From Rhytidiadelphus loreus (Eukaryota; Streptophyta; Bryopsida; Hypnales; Hylocomiaceae): 64,000 nucleotides of DNA. Below the pieces are notes generated by a model. That model saw only the letters and a list, made by a program, of their open reading frames with translations. It was not told where the DNA came from and ran no database searches. The translations under genes were made by a program, and so were the position numbers. Positions 34,545 to 47,774 of this stretch are shown here, in pieces (the first letter of the stretch is position 1; the number at the start of each line of letters is the position of its first letter). The stretch spans positions 77,127,839-77,191,838 of the forward strand of contig OX344761.1 in assembly GCA_947034895.1 (NCBI GenBank), read 5' to 3'.

Positions 34545-34760
34545 GCAAACTCGCTGTGATCGATGTATGGAATTTTGAAGTAGGAGGCTCCCTCAGTACG
34601 TCCCCTAATCTTCAAACTGCCTGACTCGAGTCTGACTGGGTTCAAAAGTGATACTGAGATCATCCGAAGGCCCGCGTCGGTCCAGGCCTGTCGTAGCCCT
34701 GGTAGTATGCTTTCCCTGGTGAGCTTCCTTCCAACGGGCCGCTGTAAGGCCGCAGACAGG
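34545..34760 (-). pseudogene. Relic of a third receptor-kinase 3' end
   Basis: On the minus strand the sequence follows the last coding exon of the receptor kinases: a decayed counterpart of the [20 protein letters not shown] tail reads [20 protein letters not shown]. It continues past the coding end into the shared downstream sequence (AACTCGCTGTGATCGATGT, also present after both intact genes). The upstream part (CCCTGGTAGTATGCTTTCCC complement) also matches before similarity fades. No kinase domain remains. It is a leftover of an extra tandem copy or an unequal crossover product. Confidence 0.75.
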
Positions 34761-34960
34761 CAGTCTCTCTACTAGATTACTGGATTTCAGTGACTTTACG
34801 AAAAACAAAGCTCAACGAGATCGATCAACCCTAGGATCGGACTAAGACTGTTGTTTTCGACACTTTCCAGATCTGATGTAATCAAAATGGACCGGAATGA
34901 ACTCGCTGTGATCGATGTCTGCATATCTGAAGTACTACGCTCCCTACTATCCCGGCCAAA

Positions 34961-37900
34961 CTACCTGGCTCGGATCTGATTGAGCTCCACAGCAATACTG
35001 AGATCATCTGAAGGTCCACGTCGAGGCCTGCCGTGGCCGTGGTAGTACGCTTTCCCGGATGAGCTTCCTCCCTCCGAAACGCTGTCCAGACCGCTGTTAC
35101 TACTGTTCTTGTAGCTGTAGTCCACGGATCCTCGTTGTGACCGGGCTCCAGGCTTGTAAGCTGGCTCGCTCGGCCCCTCGCCCAGCACTAGCACTTCCGA
35201 CTCCGTGTCGCTCTGCAGGATTGAGACAATGCGAGCCATGGAAGGCCGCTTCTCAGGTGCGTTTTGGATGCACAGGAGGCAAACGTTGATGACGCGTTGG
35301 ACTTCGCGGACGTCGTCGTTGGTCAGGTGGAGCGTGGGGTCGACGAGGTCGAGTAGTCGGTCTTTTTCGTGAAGGATCCAGGCCTGCAGGATGTTCGATG
35401 ATCGAGAAGTTAGAAGGACGATTCCGTTCAAAATGGGGTATTCCAATCGCCATTTTGTCATAAAGTGACGTCATTGATAGTCAATTTCAAGTCTTTAAAT
35501 GCTTAAAATTGGCACAATTCCGATCGTGCACCAAAAATCGTGACTTATATGTACATAGTACATATTTAAAGTCTAAAATGTAGAAGAGATAAGGATTAGA
35601 AACAAGCGTTCTAAAACGTGCCAAAGTATTGACATACTGCCAATTTAACGTTACTAGCTTGTGTCCCAAGAAATGCAATTTCGTATGCAAATTGCATTTC
35701 ATCACAACATTGTGCAATGTAAGCAAGGATTTCCATCCACCCACACCAACCAGCTCCCAAAATCTTTTCCATTTTTGACTGCTTGAGGGTTCAATTAATG
35801 TTTTAGTTAGTTGATGATTCAGGGCACCTAGGAGAGTTGATTTTTCTAGTAGAATGAATGAGAATGTTACTCTTTCTTTCAACATCATTAAATTATATGA
35901 ATAATAAGAAAGTCTACATTTTTCAATAGTGAATGATCCCAAGTACGCAACTCCTATATTATATGGCCCTGATTATAATCACTTATAATGTATTTTAGTT
36001 CAATTTCAAAGGACATAATTTGTTGAAATGTTGAAAATTCTTGTTGCCCTTCTAACAAGGAATCCAAAAATGTAATTATATACATGAAATGAATATTCTT
36101 TGAGGCAATAATACCATTAAAAACCTAATTATATGAATTCTTTAATACATGGAATTAGAAAGAACTTCTTATATGGATTTCCAAAAACTACACACAAATT
36201 TTTCAATTCTTCATGTATTGTTTTTTTTAATTTGACATAATTTTTACAAAATCCATCCTCAAAATCCATCCTCAAAGCATTTTAATGCTGATGACCGTTG
36301 CGTATAATAATACAAGAGCTCCGAACCGGGTGCACGGGCAGCACCGGAAGAGGCAAATGTACTCAACCGTTGTAGAATTCGGAAGTTTGAGCAAGAGGGT
36401 CTGGCAAGCTGCGTGGTTCAACAGAGGAGGAGATCATACCCATTTGGAGAGGTACACTCGGTCTAGATCAGCTGACTCATCGATGTTCCGTCGACCACTG
36501 ATAATCTCCAAACACAACACTCCAAAGCTGTAGACGTCCACTTTGTCGCTCAGTTGGCCAAGGGAAGCATACTCTGGTGCCAAGTACCCTCTGCATAGTT
36601 GATCATTTATTTTGCACAATAATCAATGAGGATAGAGTATTGGAAAAACATCATTCTAAGGACAAGAGAAGGAGAAAGTATAAAAACATGAATCATTCCT
36701 CCTTTAGCTTGTACTGAAAGTTGGAATTGCTTTTACGAAAAGAGGTGGTGCTTACTTTGTACCGGCAACATGAACAGTCATGATATGGCTTTGCTCGTCC
36801 GGGAATAACAGAGCCAAACCAAAGTCCGCAATCTTGGGTTCCATACTCTTATCTAACAAAACGTTGCTCGCCTTGATGTCCCGATGGATGACTCTTGGAT
36901 GTGCCAACGCATGCAGATAATGCAAACCACGCGCAATCCCTAGACAAATCTTTAGCCGCACAGGCCAGCTGACCACCTGCCTTGTTGTTCCTGTCGTAAT
37001 GTACATGATAACGAACTTAGTAGTAGTTCAGTATCTAGATTCAAATACGAATGGGTGTCAACAACAGTATGCCAGTGGTATCTGTGAAGATGATTTGAGG
37101 AAATTGAAATGTCGAAAGTAAGATAAGAGACGCTCGAGGAGGATGAGCCCAAAGCATACCAAGTAAAATTTGGTCGACGTCGAAGTTATCCACATACTCG
37201 TAAACCAGCAGCCTTTGGTGTTCACGAAGGCAACATCCTTTCAGGTTCACTAGGTTTCTGTGCTTCATTCCAGTGATGAGGACAACTTCGTTTGAGAATT
37301 CATCGAGGCCTTGTGATGTTTTGGCGAACAGCTGCTTCACAGCCACCACGTGGCCATTCGGAAGGATACCCTGCAGTGGTGCAAGAGATGCTCAAACTGT
37401 ATTGCACAAAATCCCAAATTCACAGCAATTATGCTTCAAATACTGACTCACATATGGATTAACGCATTGATGTAACGGTGGGATTATCTAGCTTTGCTGT
37501 GCACAATGATGTGGATGGAATGCAATTTATGTATTAATTAGAAGTTCAATCGGCACAACAAGCTAGTGAAAATGTCACAATGACTCTTGAAATACCACCA
37601 AGATGACGGAATTGACGTGAATAGTAGTGTTTAGTACCTTGTAAACTGCGCCATAGCCACCCTGGCCCAGTTTCATATCGTCGTGAAAGTCTCGTGTGGC
37701 CGCCTTGATCTCATTGTAGGAAAATATGGTGGGCTTGACATCATACTCTTCAAATCCTGCAGAGCATAGAATTAAATTAAGTTAGCACAAAGAAATCCAA
37801 GGTACTCACAGTGAAAAAGTGTTCATGGACAAGACCAATATCGGAATATTCAGGGCTCCTGAGTACTCACTCTTGCTGAACTGAAGTTGCAGATATTTTT

Positions 37901-40900
37901 TGTATCTTCTGTTTTTATAAAGTATAGCTCCCACAACAACTGCCAGTATCAGTATGACCGAAACCACACTGGTTGCGACAGCAGCGATGATGACCTTGCG
38001 GTTGTTTGTTTTTGCTGCACAATAACAGATAAGGATCCTGTGAATCATATCATTCACATAATTCCTAATCCTTCAACCAAGTTGCATAATCACACATCTG
38101 TTTCTAAAATGCAAATGCTCAGGGTCAAAAGCCAGCTAAATGAACACTGACCTGGATTTAGAAAGCAGATTTGGTTACAGAAGCATCTTTGGCCATCATT
38201 TCCAGAGTCATAGTGATCACAATACGGATTCCCATCAAGTCTGCAAATATAATTTAACCATACAAAGCTCAAGACACACAAGTCTAAATATTGCTAATAG
38301 TAACCACATTATTTGTCTAAATTAATGTCAAGTTCTCCTTTGAATCTGAAAGAATGTTCTAAGCAATGACTATGATAATGGATTTGCGGGCTCTATTGAG
38401 CAGCAGCCAGGGTTATCAGTTACTAAATATCCACCCCTGCTCAGCCAGTGGAAACTGCATTGAGGAATACATAATTCAACAACAGTCTCAATTGTAACAT
38501 TGGAATACTGGAAGGCCAAGGGTCTTGGATTACATACTTGATGACAGTGGTGACGTTCTCGATGGAGAATGCGTCATATGTTACATGGGTGATGCTGTTG
38601 TTGCTCAAACTCAGCATCCTCAGCTTTTCGGTTGAATTAGGATCCGAATTTGTGAGCAGTAATTGCAGTTTATTCATCTGGATAAGATCAAGTTCTCCTG
38701 AAAGACTGTTGTTGTGCAGGTACCTGCATTTCAGACAAGGTGATCAATTGTACGCTAGGTTTGTATAAATTGGTATAATTTCATAATATGTGTTACTCAG
38801 AGCATAGTCCTCGAGGATTGTTATAATTTTATTATCAACAGAAGTCTTATATATAGTGTGCAGATCATATGATCGAATATTTATGAACCCTTGGTAAAGC
38901 AAATGAATATTGGCCCAAGGAAGCATTTAGGTTACCGGGAAGAGGGGATGCAACTTACAGTTCTTGAATAGTGCCAAGGTTTGTGGAATCCCAGGCTGGA
39001 AGAACTCCTGATAGATTATTGCCAGACAGGTCTAGCGTAGCCAGTTTGGCTCCCAAATTGAAGGTATCCTGTAAATTCCCTGTCCAGGAGAAACTGTTTC
39101 TGGCCAAATTCCTGTTTGAAATCCGCACATGCCAGTGGTGAGCCAAGATATTGAGATACATACTGATTGTTAACAGGGCATGTTTCAAAGCACCAATATT
39201 GTGAAATTCAAGTGGCCGAAGCCTGAAAACTTGGAATCTCGTATTTGTGAAAATGGTGGATTTTAGTGAAATCACCCATCTGTGCCTGTCCAAGTTTTCA
39301 GGTTATTCTGCAAATGAAGAAACCAAATTCAAAAAGGATAGGTATGACTCATCATCAATACTTACACAGTCTGTAGGGCGGAAAAATTTCTAAGATCTCG
39401 TAACGACCCCACAAATTCATTCCCAGAGACATCCCTGCATCATCACCAGAAATTAAAGCAGTTAGACTGAAGTGTCACATACCTCGAGTCCTGTTAACTC
39501 AGGTAGAACAATGGCTACTCTCCAGGAAGCAAAATGATTAGAAAAGGTTTCAGCAAGTTAACTTCTTCAAACGGTGTAAAGTGATCAGGGAAAGTATACA
39601 AGTATAGCTTACAAATAAATCAATTTCCACATCGTAGATAGGTCTGGCAACTCCCCAGTGAACTGATTGTTAGATATGTCCCTGCCAGGAATCAGCAGAA
39701 TCCATCACGCACATGTTCCAGGGGGACACAAAAACTCAACGTACAAATATACAAAACTGAAATTTCCACTAAATTATAGAAACTATCAGTTAAAATGGAA
39801 AAGTTTTGTACGATTGTACTAATCTGAAACCTGTGCCCGTCCTACCACAAGACATTGCTTCAGCGAAAGACGCAAACCGACTTACAGTGTTTCTAGTTCC
39901 GTCTTGTTCGTGAAAACGTAGGACGGAATTGGTCCCTCTAGAAGATTGTTACCAATGCTGAGTACTTGGAGGTAATCCATTGTGCTCAACTGGGTAAACG
40001 GATACGATCCAGCGAACTTATTGCCACTCAGATCCCTGTTAAATATTTAGAACAAAGGAATTAGAACACTGAACCGGAATATAGGAATGAAAAGTAAACT
40101 ACGCACTTTTTGCGTTAAAGATTATTGCAATGGTCTAGATTTCGTTAAACTGGCACGATGCCAGCCCAAAAATTTGAGACATACATGAACATAAGGTGTT
40201 AAACTTAGGATACATATAGATTATATATGTTTCAAAACGAGAACTTTGTAAAAGGTGCTGAAGTATTGAAACAATATTACGAAATTGAAATCGTCAGAAA
40301 CTCAAGCGTAAGTATACAAGCTCTTCAAGAACGAGAGGAACTCACAATTCGAGGAGATTCCAGAGAAACACCCAGTTTGGAATAGTTCCGTTGAAACCAT
40401 TGTCATGAACATCCCTAGTACCCATGTATTCAGATATACTCAGTTAGTATTGTTTGGTAGCCAGATCAAAATAGTGGACAATGATAACTATCTGAACTCC
40501 AGATATTGTCTGCAAATTGAACTCAATCCAAATGATAATTGATGGTCCTAACATTGGGGTCAGTTAGCAAACTTACAAAATATTAAGCCACATATTCTGG
40601 AGTTCTAGAGGAAGTGGACCAGTGAGTTGAGGATTTCCTGTCAATTCTCTGGAAGCATCAAAGGATAAAATTGTCAGCTGGAAGATAATTCAGGTAACTG
40701 GGGAACACTGGTGCAGTTTTCTAATTCTAAGAAGTTCGATAAGATCATCGTTAGCATCTAACCAAAGGTTGAGAAGCATGTTAACATTCAAGAGCTTTGC
40801 ATATCGTAACTTAGCTAACACTCCCTCTGTCCCACTAAAAAACTCCAAATCAAAAATAGTATATGTACCACGAAAAAGGTTCCATATAGTGATTGAACAT

Positions 40901-42680
40901 TGAGCAAGCAATGTGGAATTTTTGGAGTTGATTGAGGTAGAGTTGATTTGAATTCGAGATCGCTTGCTCAACAATCAAAATCAATAAATGGAATGGTTTA
41001 GTGGTACACACACTATGACTAATTTGGAGGTCTTTAGTGGGATGGAGGGATTATGTGTTTTTTAATTTAGCAAAACTAACATCAATTTCATTAAATTGGC
41101 ATAATTTTATTAAAGTGATTTAGCTAGAGAGTTGGGAGGGAGAATGGAGTGAAATTCCTAGTTTTACAAGTTATCAATGCACAATGTTCATGATGAAATG
41201 CAACTTGCATATCCATTTTTATATGTATCTACATAACAAGCTAATGGAAATGTCAAAATGACGCATAGAATATCATCAATTTAACAAAAGTGACATTAAC
41301 TAGAAACAACATTTTCAAGTACTTAAGAGGCTAGCTATTGGCTCCAAGGAACTTACAAAGTTGTCATCCATGTCAAGTTTCCAATGAACGGTGACAAAGT
41401 ACCATTAATCGATGCATTGGATATGGACCTGCTCGGAGGCATTTCAATTCATTTCACACATAGCACTGTTAGAAGTGACTCAATTAAGGTCTCACATAGT
41501 AACTATCATCATGCACCATTCATTATTTAATAGTAGCATGAAACAAAACTAGGACCAAAGGTTGGAATGTCCATTTCATTATATTGGCAATTCATAGCAC
41601 TAAATGGTGGCACTCATCACTCAAAAAACTAAGACTCTTAGGATTCAAGGCTCTTGATTTGAAAAAACGTCAATTTCATTAAAGTGGTGCAATTCCAACT
41701 TCAAAAATTGTGACATTTATGTACATAAAGGTCTACAATCTAGGATAGGAGGTATGGATTCATGTTTTAGAATGCTAAGTAAATGCCAAAGATTTGGAAT
41801 ATCACCACTTTAACGAAATTCACGTTGAAGGTTCCAATGTGTGACAATGTCCACGAATGTAACGAACACAATGATGTCATAATTAGTGCGAGTTAGGGGG
41901 ACCCTTGCTTGGTAACCCGACGTTTCTTAAGGTGCTTGTCATCCTGGCCCTATTCAATGACCGCACAACAAACTAGCTAATTGAATAAAAGCATAGAATA
42001 GTATAGAGAGAGAGAAGGAGCATGCTTACAAGCCAACTATATCGACGTTCCAGTTGAGATCACCATTTGAATCAAAAGTCCCGTTATGTTTCAGGCACTG
42101 CACTCCTCGCCAATTGGGAATTGTAGCCTCTTCCCGGTGGTTCAGATTCGGGCAAGGATACTTTTGCGTTGTACTCCAGCCATCCAGGTTGCTGCTCAGA
42201 TCCGGGGTGTTACTCCAAGCTGCAAAGATTGCCTGGAGAGCTTGCACTGCAATCAAGCAAGTGCATTCTTTAATGTATATTGCAAACACATGCAAAGCCC
42301 ATTGAAAACAGAGTGAAACTCTTACAAGTTGCAAATATGACTTTACCGACAGTGTGAGTACTACGATTCTCGAGTCTGGATTAGAATACGGAGTCCGTCA
42401 GTCGATAAGTCACTCAACTCTCCCACACGGGGGCTCTGCCAAATTCTCTTCATCTATTTGCCAGGAAAAAGGAATTTCGAAAACTGTCCGTCAACAACAT
42501 GCCCTCTACTACTGTCAACTTTGTAGAGTGGAGGATTTCAAGTCATTGAAACTTACGATCTTCTGTCCAGTAGACATTGGTGCCGCTGACTTGTACAAAG
42601 CAGACATTGCCAAGTACAAGCAGTAAGGCTATCACAGATCGACCAAAATGATCACAAAGCAGGTGCGACTGCTGTCCCAT
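34961..42680 (-). CDS. Leucine-rich-repeat receptor-like kinase, gene 1 (complete)
   Basis: Seventeen exons: 42680-42557, 42246-42030, 41428-41357, 40648-40577, 40414-40346, 40035-39886, 39681-39613, 39434-39366, 39111-38959, 38723-38538, 38240-38152, 38014-37871, 37756-37638, 37370-37160, 36990-36756, 36590-36440 and 35383-34961. They total 2553 nt and 850 residues. In order: signal peptide (core VIALLLVLG, 1-33), N-terminal cap ending NWRGVQC, LRRs on 69- or 72-nt phase-2 exons or their doubles (about 113-393), a Cys-rich segment after GNPYCD, one membrane span (431-455), then a kinase. The kinase keeps [10 protein letters not shown], Lys523, HRDIKASN (Asp619), DFG (637-639) and APE (664-666), so it should be an active Ser/Thr kinase at the plasma membrane. 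The kinase resembles LRR-VIII receptor kinases, but no malectin domain lies between LRRs and membrane. The ligand is unknown. A Stowaway-like MITE sits in the third intron. Confidence 0.93.
40821..41051. mobile_element. Stowaway-like MITE in an intron of receptor kinase gene 1
   Basis: Left end CTCCCTCTGTCCCACTAAA, right end TTTAGTGGGATGGAGGGAT: inverted repeats with one or two mismatches. This is the well-known terminus of Stowaway (Tc1/mariner-type) plant MITEs. About 230 bp, AT-rich, non-coding. The expected TA target duplication is blurred (TAACA on the left, TTA on the right). It lies between the third and fourth exons and does not touch splice sites. Confidence 0.8.
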
Positions 42681-42689
42681 CTTGTTACA

Positions 42690-43261
42690 ACTGCAACAGG
42701 GAGTTTGATCCTTGTAACCGTACTAACAACAAGTCCACAAATTTTCAAAACCAACAAAACAACTCATAGTCGAACTCAGATGAGGTTTTCCATCACTATA
42801 GCTCTTAACTCCGAGCGCAAGCTCTTTCATCTAAGCCTGCAGCCTGCACTGCATGATCGGTAGGGGTGCCTGTCTGGCGATAATCTAATTAAAGCTGTGC
42901 AGAAGTGGTAGAATCTCTTCCGAAGAAAAAGAAATGGTAAAGCACATGTATCAAGCTTTAATTAAAGCCGCGTCCACTTGACTTCTCTGCCTGGAATGCA
43001 CAGTACTGTAGAGTAGGTCGTTCCAGTTCATCATCTGATTGATCCAGTGACTTTTTTATTCCTTTTGGAGAAAGAGTCAGCGATTTCTTCCATATTCGTG
43101 TGATATTTTTCACAAGGTAGAGCCTAATCCCTTGTGATAATCAACCCCTTAACGATGTTATTAGAATCGGCCTACAGTTTACAATATGAAAAAATCTACA
43201 TACTTAGTTGCTTAACATTTTGCATACCACCAAATGCTAATTTGGTGTGTGGTTTTGTACT
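42690..43261. other. 5' flank of receptor kinase gene 1
   Basis: Upstream DNA of the minus-strand gene that starts at 42680, moderately GC-rich at first. It should hold the leader and promoter, but I could not fix a TATA box. No other gene is visible. Confidence 0.4.
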
Positions 43262-43345
43262 AGAGAAAGGTTTGTCCATGACCGATTCGACAAGCTCACC
43301 TATGACCGTGCACAAGGTAGAATCAACCATGGACAAACCTTTCTC
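43262..43345. repeat. 18-bp perfect inverted repeat
   Basis: GAGAAAGGTTTGTCCATG at 43262-43279 is exactly inverted at 43328-43345, with 48 bases between. It lies about 600 bp upstream of the receptor kinase start codon. It may be the ends of a tiny element or a regulatory hairpin. Confidence 0.8.
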
Positions 43346-43867
43346 AAATCTCAAGCGTTAAAATCAGGTAAAGGCACATTTGTGATTGCATGCAGAATCA
43401 ACCCTTGAGTATGCAGAATTGGCCCTCAAGGCAGATTCTACCAATAAAAAAGTCCTATGAAAACATCCGAATGTGCCTTACCTAATTTTCACAAAGACTG
43501 GGGCCTCACTACTCATTACTCAACATGTGCCCCCACAACACATGCACCAAGAAGGCCCCCAAGTGTAGTGTGGGATATGAGGTAGTTTAGTTTCTCAAAA
43601 ATCAAATTATAAAAATTTAACTTTCAATTCATTGAGAACAATGAATGTGACAACCACTTCACATAGCTTCCAAAGCATCTTCAATGTAGATTGAGTTTCA
43701 AATGACTAGAGAAGCTCTTTATAGGGGGTGGTAGGAGGTAGAACAATCCATGTGGAATATGTAAATTAGAATTAGCAGGAGTTGAATTGCTCATAGTTAA
43801 GTCAAAAGTAGGAATTGTATTTGAAGTAATATTTCAGACCTCATTTAGGCATAGTAGAATAATTTTT

Positions 43868-44019
43868 TTGAAAAATAAAGAATTTCATGACTTCCAAGTT
43901 AGCCATCTCCAATAAAAATTTCAAATACGTCGGCTTCATTTTCCAAAATTTATAGCTAATGGCAACTTTGTCACTCCAATTATGACAGAAAGTAGTATTG
44001 GTCTTTCTTGCAATCATCC
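43868..44019 (+). repeat. Dispersed repeat E, copy 2
   Basis: The same sequence as 32046-32200, same orientation, with scattered differences. Shared runs include GACTTCCAAGTTAGCCATCT and CCAATAAAAATTTCAA. Non-coding. Confidence 0.7.
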
Positions 44020-46094
44020 TAATCTACTTTATACAATACGCTCAAACTTACTCAAGTTTATTCAAATAGTGTAGAAAAATTGACTAGTGCAAAATTTCCT
44101 CAAAATTTTAGATGAATTTGGTGAAATTAGTGTGAAACAATTGAATGACTTTTAGATAAAAGGATAATGACTATTGCACTATTTGACAATACAAAAATAG
44201 TATAGACCACATTAGATTGATTTTATAAAAAATGCTACAAATTTTTGTATTAATAAAGCTCACAAATTTACATGATTTCTAAATTAGTACAAATTAGAGT
44301 TAATACCACAAGTACCACTAATTGAATTAGCCCCTTAAAGAATCAGCATCTACTATATGGTTAATGAATATTTTCAAAAACTTAATTATTATTAGAGCTA
44401 CAAGAAATGGATGAAGTACATCCGAGTATTTTGAAAGACAATTTGTGATGATGTACAAACAGATCTTGTAGATGAAGTCCCTAATATGAATGTTGTATTG
44501 AACAATCAAATGTTCCCTTACAATTACACTTGTATACTTGAACAATGATTTACACATCTCAAGATTTTTCATGTAGACAATTATGTATAAATAATGGGAT
44601 TTTCATTTTTGGATGTGCAACCTTATCTCAAGTGACAAGGCTGGGATGTGACAATTAAAGCTTTAAAGTCTATCCAAGTACAAGATAGCTGCATTTTCAA
44701 TGCAACCATTGCAAGAAACACTTGTCACTTTTGGCTCAAAACAACCTATTTCAATGAGTACTATGACTTTTTAATAGATTTTTTTCAAATTAAATAAAAT
44801 ATGGATAATTTGTAAATCATTGAAAATAGTATGTCTCACAAAATTCAGACCTGGAAAAACTTACCTCTAAACGTTATGCACAAGAAAAGGACAATGAAAA
44901 GTGCCAAGAAAATGAATACTTTGATGCAATGTTTTGCTTTTAAGCAATGTAATGCCCAATTGCCTAAAAAAAATGGGCAACTTCAAGCCTATAGAAAAAA
45001 AACGTAAATGTGTTTAAAAATGCTAGACTGTAATCATAGCCTTACACATTTTTGCTACAATGTTCCAAAACCTCATTTCATCCATCATGCTAAACTAGTA
45101 CATAAAAAAATTGCATACTCAAAATTGTCCTCCTCCAACTCAAGCCTCCAAATTGAAGAGCCAAAGAACTTGAAAAAAAGGCTATATAACCATTGGTCTC
45201 CAAACCCAAAATAGTCCATTGTTTTGATGTTTAATTTTTAGAAAAATTTTAATTTTTAAAATTTTAATTAAAAAACACATTATTTTCTAACTTAAAGGTG
45301 CTCCTTCAATCCTTTTCAACCATTTTGAATTCATCTTCAAGAAAAAAAATTGCATTCTCTATACTTGCACAAAGGTAGTGTACTTTGAGCACATGTAGAA
45401 GGTGGAAAATTGACTATTTTTAGAAAATCTCTTTGTGGTCTTGTGTAACTTTAGTAGAAGTTCTTCTATACCAATTTTGAAATTCAAATTTTCATTTTTG
45501 GATTAAAAATAGTACTAACCCCCCTCAAAATGGCCAAGATAGAAATTCAATTGGAGGTTATTTAAAAATAGTAAAATATATATTTTTTAAATGTAAAAAA
45601 TTATTCAATGTCTACAACTATCATATTTACCTTCATTTCAACATTTCATGTAAAACTAACATATGACGCAAAAGTTATGAGCAAAAAACCACATGTCCAA
45701 GGCTCGGTCCAAGGCTCAGTCCAAGGCCAAGGGGACAAAAAAGGAACAAGTGTTTCTTGCAATCACCCAATCATGCAAGTCTTTTTTTAATTTTTTAATT
45801 TTTTAATTTTGTACTCCTTATTCACTTTTATTTTCTTTATTCAATAATAGGGTAACATAAATTAGAATACTTGTCTCACTTTCACAATGAAAATAACATT
45901 TATTAGTCTTGTTGGATTCAATTCAACACAACACAAATTTGAGCTGAAAGACGAAGATGTGACTGTTTTTGGAGGATGGAGGAATCTCACATTTCAATGA
46001 TATGTTCAAAAAGACTAGGGATGAGAGCAAGACTCCAAAGGAAAGTGATGATAAAGAAGTTGTGGTTTGTTCCTTCATCTAATATATTTATTGC
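44020..46094. other. Intergenic, no gene seen
   Basis: AT-rich stretch with many A/T runs. Short frames (for example + 45008-45214) have no recognisable motif. A small direct repeat, CAAGGCTCGGTCCAAGGCTC followed by another CAGTCCAAGGC, lies near 45700. Confidence 0.5.
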
Positions 46095-46746
46095 TTGACC
46101 TGTAAATGCCCAAGGCCTTTTTTGAGCTTCTTGAAATTTGCTTTAAATTGACCAGAATGCCAACATTTTGATAAGTTTTATCAATTTTATTTGAATTGTA
46201 ATTGTACAAATTCAATCTAGACATGCTAAAGATTACATGGAAAAAGAATACACAACAATATGATTTTTAGATTGAAAGATTATAATGTTTCATCGTGAAG
46301 GTGTTAAAACTGTGAAAGTGATTTAAAATCTTTCAATCCTCATTTCAAATATCAAATTTAAGAAATTGGTCACCAAAAAAATATGAGATTAAAGGACATA
46401 ACATGCATTACCCCAATCAATTTACAACTTATCAAAATCTATTCCACAATTTTTCTAAATGAATTTATAATGTGATTTTTTCTCCAAGATCTGGTGTATT
46501 TGAGGCTCATTTCTAAAAATCCTCAACACTAAAGAAAAACAAGATTTGCAATGGACACCCTTACACAAAATCTTAAATAGAAAAATCATAATCATTCATT
46601 TCAAAATCAGATTTTTGATGCTAAAACTAGACTTTTAGACTAGACTTCAAAAAGAATTTTTCAAAAATAGAAAATTGGTCAAATTTAATTTAACTACAAA
46701 GTATTGTCAACACCAGAATTTGGTGACTTGGGCATTTAGAGGTTAA
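46095..46746 (+). mobile_element. TTAA-ended inverted-repeat element, family A, copy 3
   Basis: Left end TGTAAATGCCCAAGGCC preceded by TTGA, right end ACTTGGGCATTTAGAGGTTAA. The interior follows 8054-8701 closely, for example TTTGAGGCTCATTTC, CAAGATTTGCAATGGACACC and ATCATAATCATTCATTT. The TTAA at the left end has mutated to TTGA. Non-coding, 652 bp. Confidence 0.75.
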
Positions 46747-47204
46747 CATATTTTTCCTAATTTTTTTCTTTTGGTACAATTATATGCTTATACCATGACT
46801 ATGCACATACTATCATATATATATGATTGGGTCATGAATGATTGCCTCTAATTTGAAGTAGGTCAATGGAGACTCAAGAAGCTTGACATGATCATATAAC
46901 TAGGAGATTGAAAATGAAGTAAGAAGCCGAAATAGTATGTACATAGTGATTTTAGTTTGTTTACTTGGTAGTGAATTTAAATTAAAATACCACATTGTAA
47001 ACCATTATACCTTTTAATAAAAATGTAATTGTTGAAATAGAAAACTATGAATCAATTTTGTAGTAGTCAAACTTGGTACAAATTATATTTCTAATAGATT
47101 GATTTCCTTGTGAAAAAACGTAATTATATAGATTTGTACTTTGACCTACTTTACCATGTGCCTAAATCATTTTTTCAATTACACATATGTGCCATGAGGG
47201 AAAG

Positions 47205-47500
47205 ATCCATTACATGTATTTTGGCTCTCGGGGAGGGCTGCAAGTTCCCAACTCGAAACCCCCTTGAGAACTTCTGAAACCCATTGTTCCCCGCCTGTGC
47301 TGACCTGGCCGAGAGACTGCCAGGTCATTTTTTTCGGAAAAAATAAAATAAAATAAAACAAACTTTGTTTCTCATTTTAAGGATTTAAAATTTATTTATT
47401 TTTCAAAAAAAAAAAATCTAACAGCAGCGTTCTTTCACTGCCAGGGAACAGCGCCAGGAACGGCCCTAAAACGGCCCTTTGCACCCCAAAATCTCTTCTA
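47205..47500. other. GC-richer block beside long A runs
   Basis: A GC-rich stretch (47220-47330) with the inverted words CTGACCTGGCCGAGAG and ACTGCCAGGTCA is followed by A-rich DNA (AATAAAATAAAATAAAACA). Then comes another GC-richer piece with TGCCAGGGAACAGCGCCAGG and AACGGCCCTAAAACGGCCC. It may be an inserted retroposed fragment. No gene or known SINE is recognised. Confidence 0.3.
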
Positions 47501-47774
47501 ATGTTAAGGTTTCTCACTTGGTGATGTTTAGTGATGTTGTATCTAATGAATTAAACATACTTAGGTTTGAGTGATGCTTCGATAAAATTTGACTACTGGA
47601 TCTAAATACAAAAAAATTTGGACTTAATCATAAAATATGCTCAAACTTCATGAGAAATCTACATTAAAATCTACATTTCAAAAATTGGACATTATTCACG
47701 TGTATTTATATATGTCTAAAATTTAACCTCACTTTTTCATAATTAGAACATCAAATTTAATTTTATATGATTTT

